Of a DNA stretch of 8,074 nt, positions 1-5,755 are shown in pieces. A model generated the notes under the pieces. It had not been told where the DNA came from. It saw only the letters and a program-made list of their open reading frames with translations, and made no database searches. Origin of the DNA: Holophaga sp. (GTDB lineage Bacteria; Acidobacteriota; Holophagae; Holophagales; Holophagaceae). The stretch lies in NCBI GenBank assembly GCA_030691225.1, contig JAUYES010000285.1, forward strand, positions 1 to 8,074, given 5' to 3'. The translations under genes and the position numbers were made by a program. Positions within the stretch are counted from its first letter, which is position 1. Each line of letters begins with the position of its first letter.

Positions 1-410
1 TTGAAATCTCGGTGAATGATTCCCTTGTGGTGGGCGGCCTGTAGCGCCTGGAACCCCTGAACGAGGATCATCGCGGCCTGATCGGGTGCCATGGGGCCTT
101 GCGCCAGCACCTTCGATAACACGGGCCCGTCGGCATATTCCATGGCCATGAAGGGGCCAAATTCCTTTTCCTGGCCCACATCGAAAACGGTGATCACGTT
201 GGGGTGATGGAGCCGAGCTGAAATCTCGGCCTCCAATTGAAACCGCGCCAGGACTTCGTCGGGGGCAATGGTGCCGCCCTGAACCAACTTGATGGCTACT
301 TCGCGCTTGAGTAGGGGATCCAGGGCCAGGTAAACAATTCCCATGGAGCCGCGGCCCAGTTCGCCTAAAACCTTGTAACGGCCGATGGTGGATGGAGCGG
401 TAGTGGTCAC
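1..410 (-). CDS. Hanks-type serine/threonine protein kinase, N-terminal part (cut by window edge)
   Basis: Reading the minus strand from a GTG at 410 gives 136 residues of a eukaryotic-like protein kinase N-lobe and the start of the catalytic loop. Visible landmarks are the glycine-rich loop GRGSMGIVY (G19, G21, G24), the VAIK lysine K41, a helix-C glutamate probably at E60 in FQLEAE followed by LHHPNVITVFDVG, the hinge MEYADG near residue 90, and the catalytic loop GIIHRDF with H133, R134 and D135. The lysine that follows HRDx is cut by the window edge. The family transfers the ATP gamma-phosphate to Ser/Thr of protein targets; substrates cannot be told from this part. The start is chosen because RYKVLGELGRG begins about ten residues in, as is usual for the family. 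No strong Shine-Dalgarno site is visible, and another in-frame GTG lies 39 bases upstream at 449. Sensor or membrane regions, if any, lie outside the window. It is divergent from the HEAT-like gene. Kinase identity is confident; the exact start is not. Confidence 0.93.
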   Translation of the reverse strand, partial: MTTTAPSTIGRYKVLGELGRGSMGIVYLALDPLLKREVAIKLVQGGTIAPDEVLARFQLEAEISARLHHPNVITVFDVGQEKEFGPFMAMEYADGPVLSKVLAQGPMAPDQAAMILVQGFQALQAAHHKGIIHRDF

Positions 411-643
411 GCTTCGATTCTGGGGGATACGGCGCGCTTTGGGAATCACTGGGGCGTTTAGCGGCTATTTTCCTGGTGATTGGCTCAAGAATGGGTGCCG
501 AAGATCCGCTGAAGATAAATGTATCGGGAGCGACGGCGAGGGAGTCATGGTTAAGAACCTTTATCGGTCAGGTCGAACTACAGTGAATACCATCGCCACG
601 GGTATTCCAAGTTCGAATCGAACGGAATGGGGAGGATCACCGG

Positions 644-1426
644 ATGATTTTTGATACCTTTCGCCGCAGAAAAAACATCCGAATTCTCCTTAACGGCGAA
701 GCGTCCTTCGAGCTAAGACTGAAGGCAGCCTTTGCGCTGGGCGACCAACCTGCCACGCGTGAAGCCATCGATGCTCTGGCGCGGGTTGCCAACAACCCAA
801 ATGAAGACCTGACGCTGCGTCAAAATGCCATCTCACGGTTGGCTGGGCTCAGTGAGCCGGATTCCCTGCGAGTCTTGCTTCGACTGATCGCAACCGGAGC
901 CGAGCCTGGCACCTGGATCTTTATCGAGGCCATGCAAGGTTTGCGGTGGAACTCCATCACCCTGAATCGGATCGCCAACGAAGCCGTGGCATCGTTTTTA
1001 AAGGTAGGGAAAGAGGCCATTAAACGCGATAGTCCATCATTGCTTGGGGAAGCGCGTGGCTTGATCGAGAAGCTGGAATGTCCCACCGCTCATTCAGCTC
1101 TTCAGGAACTGGATTATCTGTTGCAAGTTCACCGCACCGCCAATCTTGCCAAACAAAAACGGGTGGCCTTGGACAGTTCGGATTTTGATAAGGCGGCGTT
1201 CGCCGTTGCCGAAATCGCAGGGCTTGGAACCAAAGAAGCCGAAGTCGCCTTGAAGGAAATTCGAAGCCAGCCTGCGCGGGAACTCGAACAGGGTTACGAG
1301 ATCGACAAGGAAGACGTGGAGGCAGGCTATTCGCCCAAATGGGTCACGGAAATAAAATCATCTTCGGAGCTTGGCGAGGCCTTGAGTGGCTTGGAGAGGG
1401 AGCGGTGGGAGGCGGCTCGCCCCTGA
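644..1426 (+). CDS. HEAT-repeat-like helical protein of unknown function
   Basis: A 260-residue soluble protein with no signal peptide or membrane segment. It begins MIFDTFRRRKNIRILL and then shows paired amphipathic helices of the HEAT or PBS-lyase type over about residues 15-110: LRLKAAFALGD, AIDALARVANNP, LRQNAISRLAGLSEPDSLRVLLRLI, FIEAMQGL. Further helical units include a similar one at FAVAEIAGLGTKEAEVALKEI. Such repeats form protein-binding solenoids; no catalytic motif is visible and the partner is unknown. The ATG at 644 is preceded by a purine-rich GGGGAGG at about 630-636, a good ribosome binding site. The C-terminus is charged and rich in Glu (DKEDVEAGYSP). The gene lies back to back with the kinase and 79 bases before the membrane protein, so it may be co-transcribed with the latter. 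Its role could be as a scaffold or regulator, but this is a guess. Coding status is well supported by length, codon pattern and RBS. Confidence 0.8.
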   Translation: MIFDTFRRRKNIRILLNGEASFELRLKAAFALGDQPATREAIDALARVANNPNEDLTLRQNAISRLAGLSEPDSLRVLLRLIATGAEPGTWIFIEAMQGLRWNSITLNRIANEAVASFLKVGKEAIKRDSPSLLGEARGLIEKLECPTAHSALQELDYLLQVHRTANLAKQKRVALDSSDFDKAAFAVAEIAGLGTKEAEVALKEIRSQPARELEQGYEIDKEDVEAGYSPKWVTEIKSSSELGEALSGLERERWEAARP

Positions 1427-1505
1427 CATTGCCTTTCGTTGATGATTCCGCTTTGAGTCCAAGTTTGCGGTTCCGCGCACTCGTTAAGCCCACCAGGAGA
1501 TGCCA

Positions 1506-2156
1506 ATGAAAACAATCACTGGTACAAGAATCCCAGACCGACGAGCTGGTTTCGTCAATCCCACTTGGATGATTCTGGTGGCCTTGGCGGGTTTGATCCT
1601 GGCAGTGGTTTTGCCGCAGTTTCTTCGGCACGGGTGGAGGAGAGGCTTGCTGGCCTTGCTTGGGCTGTGCTTGATGATCACTGCGGGTGTTGGCGTATTG
1701 ATGGGGTTCTTGTGGTTGATGGAGAACCTTGGCCGGGAAGGAGAGGGCTGGCGGGATAAAGCATTGCGAGGCTTGGGCCACCTGCTGAGGTTCCTATTTT
1801 TTGGATTCATCGCCGCCATTTTAGGCGTGGCCCTCGTGGGCGGTTTCCACCTTGGGGTAGGCGTTGAGAACGCAGTTTCTGCACTCTGCGGGCTTCTGGG
1901 AGGGGGCTTGGGTTGCTGGCTTCATCAGCGACTCGGAGCTTTCCGTTTTTGGGTGGCTTTCCGGCGTTTTTGCTTGGCACTGCTGGGTTCACTTATGGGC
2001 GGAATCTTAGGGATTCTCGGGCCCGAGCCCTGGGGTATTTCGTTTGGAATTTTGGTTCCGCTCCTTGTGTTCGTGGTTCTCGCGGCCATGGGTCGGATTG
2101 TTCCACCCAGGGATGGGGTATCTCCTTCGGTTGAGGAAGGGGTGGGGCCTCGTTAG
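1506..2156 (+). CDS. Six-helix integral membrane protein, unknown function
   Basis: A 216-residue hydrophobic protein with about six predicted membrane helices, near residues 21-40, 47-72, 94-118, 122-140, 155-172 and 177-196. Short loops carry Arg and Lys (RHGWRR, WRDKALRG, HQRLGAFR, FRR). Several segments are rich in Gly (LLGGGLGC, GSLMGGILGILG), which suggests tight helix packing. The C-terminal tail of about 20 residues is polar. I do not recognise the family, and no charged residue pattern typical of a transporter or enzyme stands out. The start at 1506 is preferred over the ATG at 1500, because the CAGGAG at 1493-1498 lies 7 bases before 1506 but only 1 base before 1500. No promoter is visible in the 79-base gap after the HEAT-like gene, so an operon with it is plausible. 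The long minus-strand open frames over this region are shadows: they lack hydrophobic or domain structure, while the plus frame gives clean membrane helices. Confidence 0.75.
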   Translation: MKTITGTRIPDRRAGFVNPTWMILVALAGLILAVVLPQFLRHGWRRGLLALLGLCLMITAGVGVLMGFLWLMENLGREGEGWRDKALRGLGHLLRFLFFGFIAAILGVALVGGFHLGVGVENAVSALCGLLGGGLGCWLHQRLGAFRFWVAFRRFCLALLGSLMGGILGILGPEPWGISFGILVPLLVFVVLAAMGRIVPPRDGVSPSVEEGVGPR

Positions 2157-2283
2157 GGAAGGGAACTGAATTAGCGGAGGTTTTGGGGGAGGTTTGGTGA
2201 TGACTTTGTGTGTTGTGGGGTTAAGACAAAGCGGCTCAAGTTGTTGAAATGAGATTTGTTGATTTGCTTGGAAGTGTTTGCCC

Positions 2284-2374
2284 GATTCGAACGCGGCCGC
2301 CTTTGGCGTCCGCCGGTCCCGCTTCGGCGTGCCGCATGGCACGCCTCGGGCGGTCCCACTCGTAGGTTCGAATC
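2284..2374. repeat. GC-rich palindromic element with 9-bp inverted ends
   Basis: A 91-bp block begins with GATTCGAAC (2284-2292) and ends with its exact reverse complement GTTCGAATC (2366-2374). Its interior is far richer in GC than the AT/GT-rich sequence just upstream. At the centre is a perfect 8-bp hairpin, GGCGTGCC / loop GCAT / GGCACGCC (2326-2345). The heptamer CGGTCCC is present twice in the same direction, at 2314-2320 and 2351-2357, flanking the hairpin. No credible protein is encoded. The terminal 9-mer is the T-loop sequence of tRNAs and is also present in the neighbouring tRNA-Thr. This looks like a REP-like or tRNA-associated intergenic repeat, but with a single copy in the window its repeated nature is not shown. 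Confidence 0.45.
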
Positions 2375-2387
2375 CCAGATGATTCCA
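2360..2387 (+). other. tRNA 3'-end-like remnant facing tRNA-Thr
   Basis: The plus strand here carries TCGTAGGTTCGAATCC (2360-2375), identical over 16 bases to the T-arm of the tRNA-Thr gene on the opposite strand (2460 down to 2445). Eight unmatched bases follow, then TCCA (2384-2387). It is not an intact tRNA end. The T-stem GTAGG/CCCAG pairs at only three of five positions. The stretch from T-loop to CCA is two bases shorter than the canonical length. No D-arm, anticodon arm or 5' acceptor strand is visible upstream. It may be a decayed tRNA gene or a copied tRNA end. Confidence 0.4.
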
Positions 2388-2434
2388 ATACGAAGAAGAG
2401 GCCCCCGAAATGGGGGCCTCTTCTTCGTATTGGA
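2384..2434. terminator. Perfect 23-bp inverted repeat; bidirectional intrinsic terminator
   Basis: The left arm (2384-2406) and right arm (2412-2434) are perfect reverse complements of 23 bases around a GAAAT loop (2407-2411). The stem has a GC core (AGGCCCCC/GGGGGCCT) flanked by GAAGA/TCTTC, so transcripts from either strand see a strong hairpin followed by the U-rich TCTTCTTCGTATT. On the minus strand it begins within the CCA end of tRNA-Thr and is the natural terminator of that gene. On the plus strand it can stop transcripts coming from the membrane protein gene. The stem overlaps the encoded TCCA of the tRNA (2431-2434), so the mature 3' end could be sequestered in the hairpin until the precursor is processed. 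Confidence 0.8.
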
Positions 2435-2506
2435 GCCAACTATAGGATTCGAACCTACGACCTGCTGATTACGAATCAGCTGCTCTACCAACTGAGCTAA
2501 GTTGGC
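2431..2506 (-). tRNA. tRNA-Thr (anticodon CGT)
   Basis: The minus strand folds into a complete 76-nt cloverleaf with an encoded CCA end. The acceptor stem is GCCAACT/AGTTGGC (7 bp), and the D-arm is GCTC-AGTTGGTA-GAGC. The anticodon stem is GCTGA/TCAGC with loop TTCGTAA, giving anticodon CGT, which reads ACG threonine codons. The variable loop is AGGTC. The T-arm is GTAGG-TTCGAAT-CCTAT with one G-T pair, then discriminator T and CCA. All positions fit the canonical numbering with no mismatch in any stem. It is a single tRNA with its own promoter upstream and a hairpin terminator directly downstream. Confidence 0.97.
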
Positions 2507-2655
2507 TCGGACTTGACAGTATGCCAGGGCAGGGCCCTTGACTCAAGGTCATGGATCGAAGCGGTACGGTTGGTGAGGGGTTTGCCGGCTTTGGTTTCCA
2601 CCTGCCGCAAGGTGGTGCTAGGCTTCGTCCCATCACCACTTCAATGGGGAGCCTC
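2507..2655 (+). other. Leader region of the PhoH-family gene
   Basis: This 149-base stretch lies between the tRNA-Thr 5' end and the chosen start of the PIN-PhoH gene. The reading frame of that gene stays open back to at least an ATG at 2551, but residues encoded before 2656 show no family similarity. The ribosome binding site GGGGAG (2646-2651) sits four bases before the ATG at 2656. A TTGACA at 2513-2518 and a TTGACT at 2539-2544 lack a matching -10 at proper spacing on the plus strand, so the promoter of the downstream cluster was not located. Confidence 0.4.
2518..2546 (-). promoter_or_regulatory. Sigma70-type promoter of tRNA-Thr
   Basis: On the minus strand a -35 like TTGAGT (2546-2541) and a -10 like CATACT (2523-2518) are separated by exactly 17 bases. 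The -10 lies 11 bases before the tRNA 5' end at 2506, which would give a very short precursor leader. Each box has four of six consensus bases. Position and spacing make this the natural promoter for the tRNA. No other promoter for it is evident. Confidence 0.5.
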
Positions 2656-3984
2656 ATGGTCGCATCTGCCAAGAAGGTGTTCGTGCTCGACACCAATGTT
2701 CTGCTGCACGATCCGCAGGCCATTTTTCGTTTCCAGGAACACGATATTGTCATTCCTATCGTGGTGATCGAGGAAATCGATACCTTCAAGAAGGACCAGA
2801 CTGAGATCGGACGCAACGCTCGCTCGGTTTCCCGGCAGTTGGATAAGTTGCGCGCCCTGGGGAGCCTCAGCGAGGGCGTACTGATGGAAGGGGGCGGCAT
2901 CCTTAAAGTCGATGTTGCGCCTTATCGCGAGGATCTGGGCTTCTCCACGCTCGATAAGCACAAGGCCGATAACCAGATCCTTGCCTGTGCCTTGGCGTTG
3001 CTGAAGACCCGCAAGGAAAAGGTGGTTCTGGTCACCAAGGACACCAATCTGCGCATTAAAGCCGATGCGGCTCGGTTGGAAGCCGATGACTACAACACTG
3101 ATCGCGTGGAAATGGATGGACTCTACACGGGGACCGCTCAGTGGGCCGTGGAGGGCGTGCAGGTTGATCTCGTCTACGAGGGTGGGCTTGCGCCGGACGA
3201 AGAGCATCCGTTGTACCCCAATCAATTCGTAACTTTGGCGGATCGAACCAATGAGAGTCACACCGCGGTTGGACGCTTTTACGCCGCCGATGGCCGCATC
3301 CATCCTCTCAAGAGAACTGAACAGCCCCCATGGGGCATTAAGGCGCGGAATCGTGAGCAGCAATTTGCGCTGGAATTGCTATTGGATGATTCGATTCAGG
3401 TGGTCACCTTGCTTGGCAAAGCCGGTACGGGCAAAACGCTGCTTGCCATCGCCGCAGGCTTGCAGCAGGTGGTTGATGATGAACGGTACAACAAGCTCTT
3501 GGTTAGTCGTCCCGTGATGCCCATGGGGCGCGATCTCGGCTTTTTACCCGGAGACATCGACCAAAAGCTTCGGCCCTACATGCAGCCCATCTACGACAAT
3601 CTGGATTTCATCGTGGCCGCCAATACTGAAATGCGGCGACGCTCGAGCATGACGGTGGGGCAGTTGGAGGAAGGTGGCTACTTGAGTGTTGAGCCCCTGA
3701 CTTACATCCGAGGCCGTAGCATTCCTAATCAATATCTGATTGTGGATGAAGCCCAGAACCTGACACCCCATGAGATCAAGACCATTCTCACGCGGGCCGG
3801 AGAAGGCACCAAAGTTGTGTTGACGGGCGATCCTCATCAGATCGATAACCCCTATGTGGATGCCAGCACCAACGGGCTTAGCTACCTAGCGGAGCACTTC
3901 AAGCATCTCGATATTTCGGGTCACGTCACCTTGGTTAAGGGCGAGCGATCTCGGATGGCTGAACTCGCTAGTAACCTTCTCTAG
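2656..3984 (+). CDS. PIN domain-PhoH fusion ATPase (PhoH2 type)
   Basis: A 442-residue cytoplasmic protein joining an N-terminal PIN-type ribonuclease domain (about 1-150) to a C-terminal PhoH ATPase domain (about 235-442). The PIN part opens KKVFVLDTNVLLHDP with D12, has IEEIDTFKK near residue 40, and later acidic residues in DKHKADNQILACAL and TKDTNLRIKADA, the usual metal-binding set. The PhoH part has Walker A GKAGTGKT (residues 254-261), Walker B LIVDEAQN with D364 and E365, and the LTGDPHQID motif around D392. PhoH2-type proteins are ATP-dependent RNA helicase/ribonucleases in studied cases. The length is normal for the family. The start at 2656 is chosen because MVASAKKVFVLDTNVLL matches the usual family N-terminus and has GGGGAG just upstream; ATGs at 2551 and 2644 lack this. 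It leads a close-packed run of four genes, with the next one starting 11 bases after its stop. The fold assignment is confident; the physiological role is not known from context. Confidence 0.95.
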   Translation: MVASAKKVFVLDTNVLLHDPQAIFRFQEHDIVIPIVVIEEIDTFKKDQTEIGRNARSVSRQLDKLRALGSLSEGVLMEGGGILKVDVAPYREDLGFSTLDKHKADNQILACALALLKTRKEKVVLVTKDTNLRIKADAARLEADDYNTDRVEMDGLYTGTAQWAVEGVQVDLVYEGGLAPDEEHPLYPNQFVTLADRTNESHTAVGRFYAADGRIHPLKRTEQPPWGIKARNREQQFALELLLDDSIQVVTLLGKAGTGKTLLAIAAGLQQVVDDERYNKLLVSRPVMPMGRDLGFLPGDIDQKLRPYMQPIYDNLDFIVAANTEMRRRSSMTVGQLEEGGYLSVEPLTYIRGRSIPNQYLIVDEAQNLTPHEIKTILTRAGEGTKVVLTGDPHQIDNPYVDASTNGLSYLAEHFKHLDISGHVTLVKGERSRMAELASNLL

Positions 3985-3995
3985 AGCGAAATCGG

Positions 3996-4529
3996 ATGAC
4001 CGAAGGACATTGGGATTCTGAAGCCCCCGCAGCCAAAAAGGGCCTGCCCACCTGGGCGAAAATCGTCTTGGGTTGCTGCGGTGGCTGTGCGCTCATCTTT
4101 GTGGTGATCATGGCCAGTTGCGTAGGCCTGATCCGATCAATTTCCAAGAACGGGGTTCCAGCCGTTATCGATAAGGCTGTGGGCTCCGCGTTCTTGGATA
4201 AGGCCTGGATGGAGATGGCGAACACCGTGAAGAGTTTGAGCACAGCACAAGGGACCAAGGACTTGTACCGAACGAACCCCGGCCTCTCCGAAACCTTTGC
4301 GACGGAGGAGGATTTTCTAGCCGCGGCAGAGGAATGGCGTCCCCGCCTCGGTGAATTTCCCGCCCAACGGCCCCAGCTTGGTGATCTGATTCGCGATCAA
4401 AAGAGCGGCGGTCGTTTCCAGATAAACACCAATAACAGTAGGACTCGGATTGATTATCAGATTCCCAAAGGGGGCATGCTTTATCTCGAATTGGAATCGG
4501 GCAAGCTGGTCGATGTGCGGGTGGAGTAG
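3996..4529 (+). CDS. Small single-pass membrane protein, unknown function
   Basis: A 177-residue protein with a charged N-terminus of about 20 residues ([16 protein letters not shown]), one strong membrane helix at about 23-46 that contains a CCGGC cluster plus another Cys, and a polar domain of about 130 residues. The polar part ends in short beta-like stretches ([32 protein letters not shown]). I do not recognise the family. The helix starts 22 residues in, after Lys residues and without a clear cleavage site, so it is more likely an anchor than a cleaved signal, with the domain outside the cytoplasm. The gene begins 11 bases after the phoH-type gene and ends 32 bases before tyrS, all on one strand, which suggests co-transcription. 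No strong Shine-Dalgarno site precedes the ATG, so translation may be coupled to the upstream gene. Confidence 0.75.
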   Translation: MTEGHWDSEAPAAKKGLPTWAKIVLGCCGGCALIFVVIMASCVGLIRSISKNGVPAVIDKAVGSAFLDKAWMEMANTVKSLSTAQGTKDLYRTNPGLSETFATEEDFLAAAEEWRPRLGEFPAQRPQLGDLIRDQKSGGRFQINTNNSRTRIDYQIPKGGMLYLELESGKLVDVRVE

Positions 4530-4561
4530 CACCGCGGCCCGATTTCAGGGAAGATGCTCCT

Positions 4562-5755
4562 ATGAGTAATGTTTCAATCCCCGATGCCCTTGCACTGTTG
4601 CTCAAGGGTTCTGTCACCTGCCATACCAAAGAGGCTCTAGAAGCGCGGTTGAAGTTGGGCCGCCCGCTTCGGGTCAAAGCTGGCTTTGATCCCACTGCGC
4701 CGGACCTGCATCTGGGTCATGGTGTTTTGTTGCGGAAAATGGCTCAATTCCAAAAGCTTGGCCATACGGTCATTTTTCTGATTGGCGATTTCACCGGCAT
4801 GATTGGTGATCCCACCGGAAAAAAGGCCACGCGTCCGCCCTTGACGCGCGAGGAAATCCTTGTAAATGCCGAAACCTACAAGGCCCAGGTCTTCAAGATC
4901 CTCGACCCTGAAAAAACGGAAATTCGTTTCAATAGCGAATGGCTGGATCCGCTGCATGGCCCAGACTGGATTCGTTTGGCCTCGAAATTCACGGTGGCGC
5001 AGATGCTGGAGCGCAACGATTTCCAGAAGCGCATGGCGGCCAGCGAGCCCATCAGTTTTCATGAATTGCTCTACCCATTGGTGCAGGCCTACGACTCCGT
5101 GGCGCTCAAGGCCGATGTTGAGTTGGGTGGCAACGATCAGCTTTTCAATCTGATGCGCGGGCGGGATCTTCAGGATTCCCTGGGCCAACCCTCCCAGATT
5201 GTGCTGACGGTACCGCTGCTTTTAGGCCTGGATGGCGTTGAAAAGATGTCCAAATCTCTCGGGAACTACATTGGTTTCTTCGAGGCCTCGGACGATCAAT
5301 TTGGCAAGGCCATGAGTATCTCCGATGGTCTGATGTGGGATTGGTACCTGCTCTTGACCGACAAACTGCCTGTCGAAATTGAAGATCTAAAGAGCGGTCA
5401 CCCGATGGAGGCCAAGAAAGCCTTGGCGAAGGAAATCGTTGCTCAATTCCATGGTTCGGCCGAGGCCATGGCTGCAGAGGAACGCTGGGTCCGCCGCTTC
5501 TCCGAACGCAAGGTCGAGGATGTCCCTGAGATTGCAGTTCCCGCTCAGGAGGTTGCGACACTTCTCAGCAAGCTCCTGGTTGAGCGGGGCATGGCTGCTT
5601 CGCGCAAAGAGGCGGAACGTTTGATTGGTCAGGGAGCTGTGAGTCTTGATGGAGCCAAAGTCTCCGATGTTCAGTTGAAGGTCAATCTTGGTCCTGGCGA
5701 TACGCTTCTGGTTCGTGTCGGAAAACTCAAGCTCGAACGGTGGGTGGTGAAATGA
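4562..5755 (+). CDS. tyrS: Tyrosyl-tRNA synthetase
   Basis: A 397-residue class I aminoacyl-tRNA synthetase that activates tyrosine with ATP and charges tRNA-Tyr. The Rossmann catalytic part shows [14 protein letters not shown] with the HIGH-type motif HLGH (residues 50-53), [14 protein letters not shown], the tyrosine-pocket region [19 protein letters not shown], and the KMSKS loop KMSKSLGN at 228-235. The last 60 or so residues (from about 333) form an S4 RNA-binding domain: [27 protein letters not shown]. The form HLGH plus [11 protein letters not shown] with a C-terminal S4 domain fits the shorter TyrS/TyrZ-like clade. Length is normal and no key residue is missing. An AGGGAAG (4549-4555) just before the ATG at 4562 serves as ribosome binding site. 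No T-box or other leader control is visible in the 32-base gap. Its stop codon overlaps the next start. Confidence 0.98.
   Translation: MSNVSIPDALALLLKGSVTCHTKEALEARLKLGRPLRVKAGFDPTAPDLHLGHGVLLRKMAQFQKLGHTVIFLIGDFTGMIGDPTGKKATRPPLTREEILVNAETYKAQVFKILDPEKTEIRFNSEWLDPLHGPDWIRLASKFTVAQMLERNDFQKRMAASEPISFHELLYPLVQAYDSVALKADVELGGNDQLFNLMRGRDLQDSLGQPSQIVLTVPLLLGLDGVEKMSKSLGNYIGFFEASDDQFGKAMSISDGLMWDWYLLLTDKLPVEIEDLKSGHPMEAKKALAKEIVAQFHGSAEAMAAEERWVRRFSERKVEDVPEIAVPAQEVATLLSKLLVERGMAASRKEAERLIGQGAVSLDGAKVSDVQLKVNLGPGDTLLVRVGKLKLERWVVK

Noticed and set aside
385..654. Plus-strand 89-residue open frame between the kinase and the HEAT-like gene
   Set aside because: It begins inside the kinase coding region on the other strand, has no convincing ribosome binding site or recognisable domain, and overlaps the well-supported start at 644.
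1344..2342. Long minus-strand open frames opposite the membrane protein gene
   Set aside because: Their composition is Pro, Gln and Arg rich without structure, as expected from the antisense of a hydrophobic gene. The plus frame gives six clean membrane helices and a good ribosome binding site.
2269..2460. Integration (att) site of a mobile element in tRNA-Thr
   Set aside because: Integration into a tRNA 3' end gives a direct repeat of that end. The 16-base T-arm copy is inverted, and there is no integrase or cargo gene in the window.
2171..2491. Open frames on the minus strand, and one on the plus strand (2256-2468), across the tRNA and repeat region
   Set aside because: They run through the tRNA-Thr gene, its terminator and the GC-rich element and give the typical nonsense peptides of tRNA sequence (VVGSNP, IGFEPTTC). 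No ribosome binding site or domain supports them.
2513..2570. Plus-strand promoter from TTGACA (2513) or TTGACT (2539) for the phoH-type gene
   Set aside because: No -10-like hexamer is found at 16-18 bases from either; the nearest candidate is 20 bases away and weak.
4530..4561. T-box or attenuator controlling tyrS
   Set aside because: The gap is only 32 bases and holds little more than the ribosome binding site.
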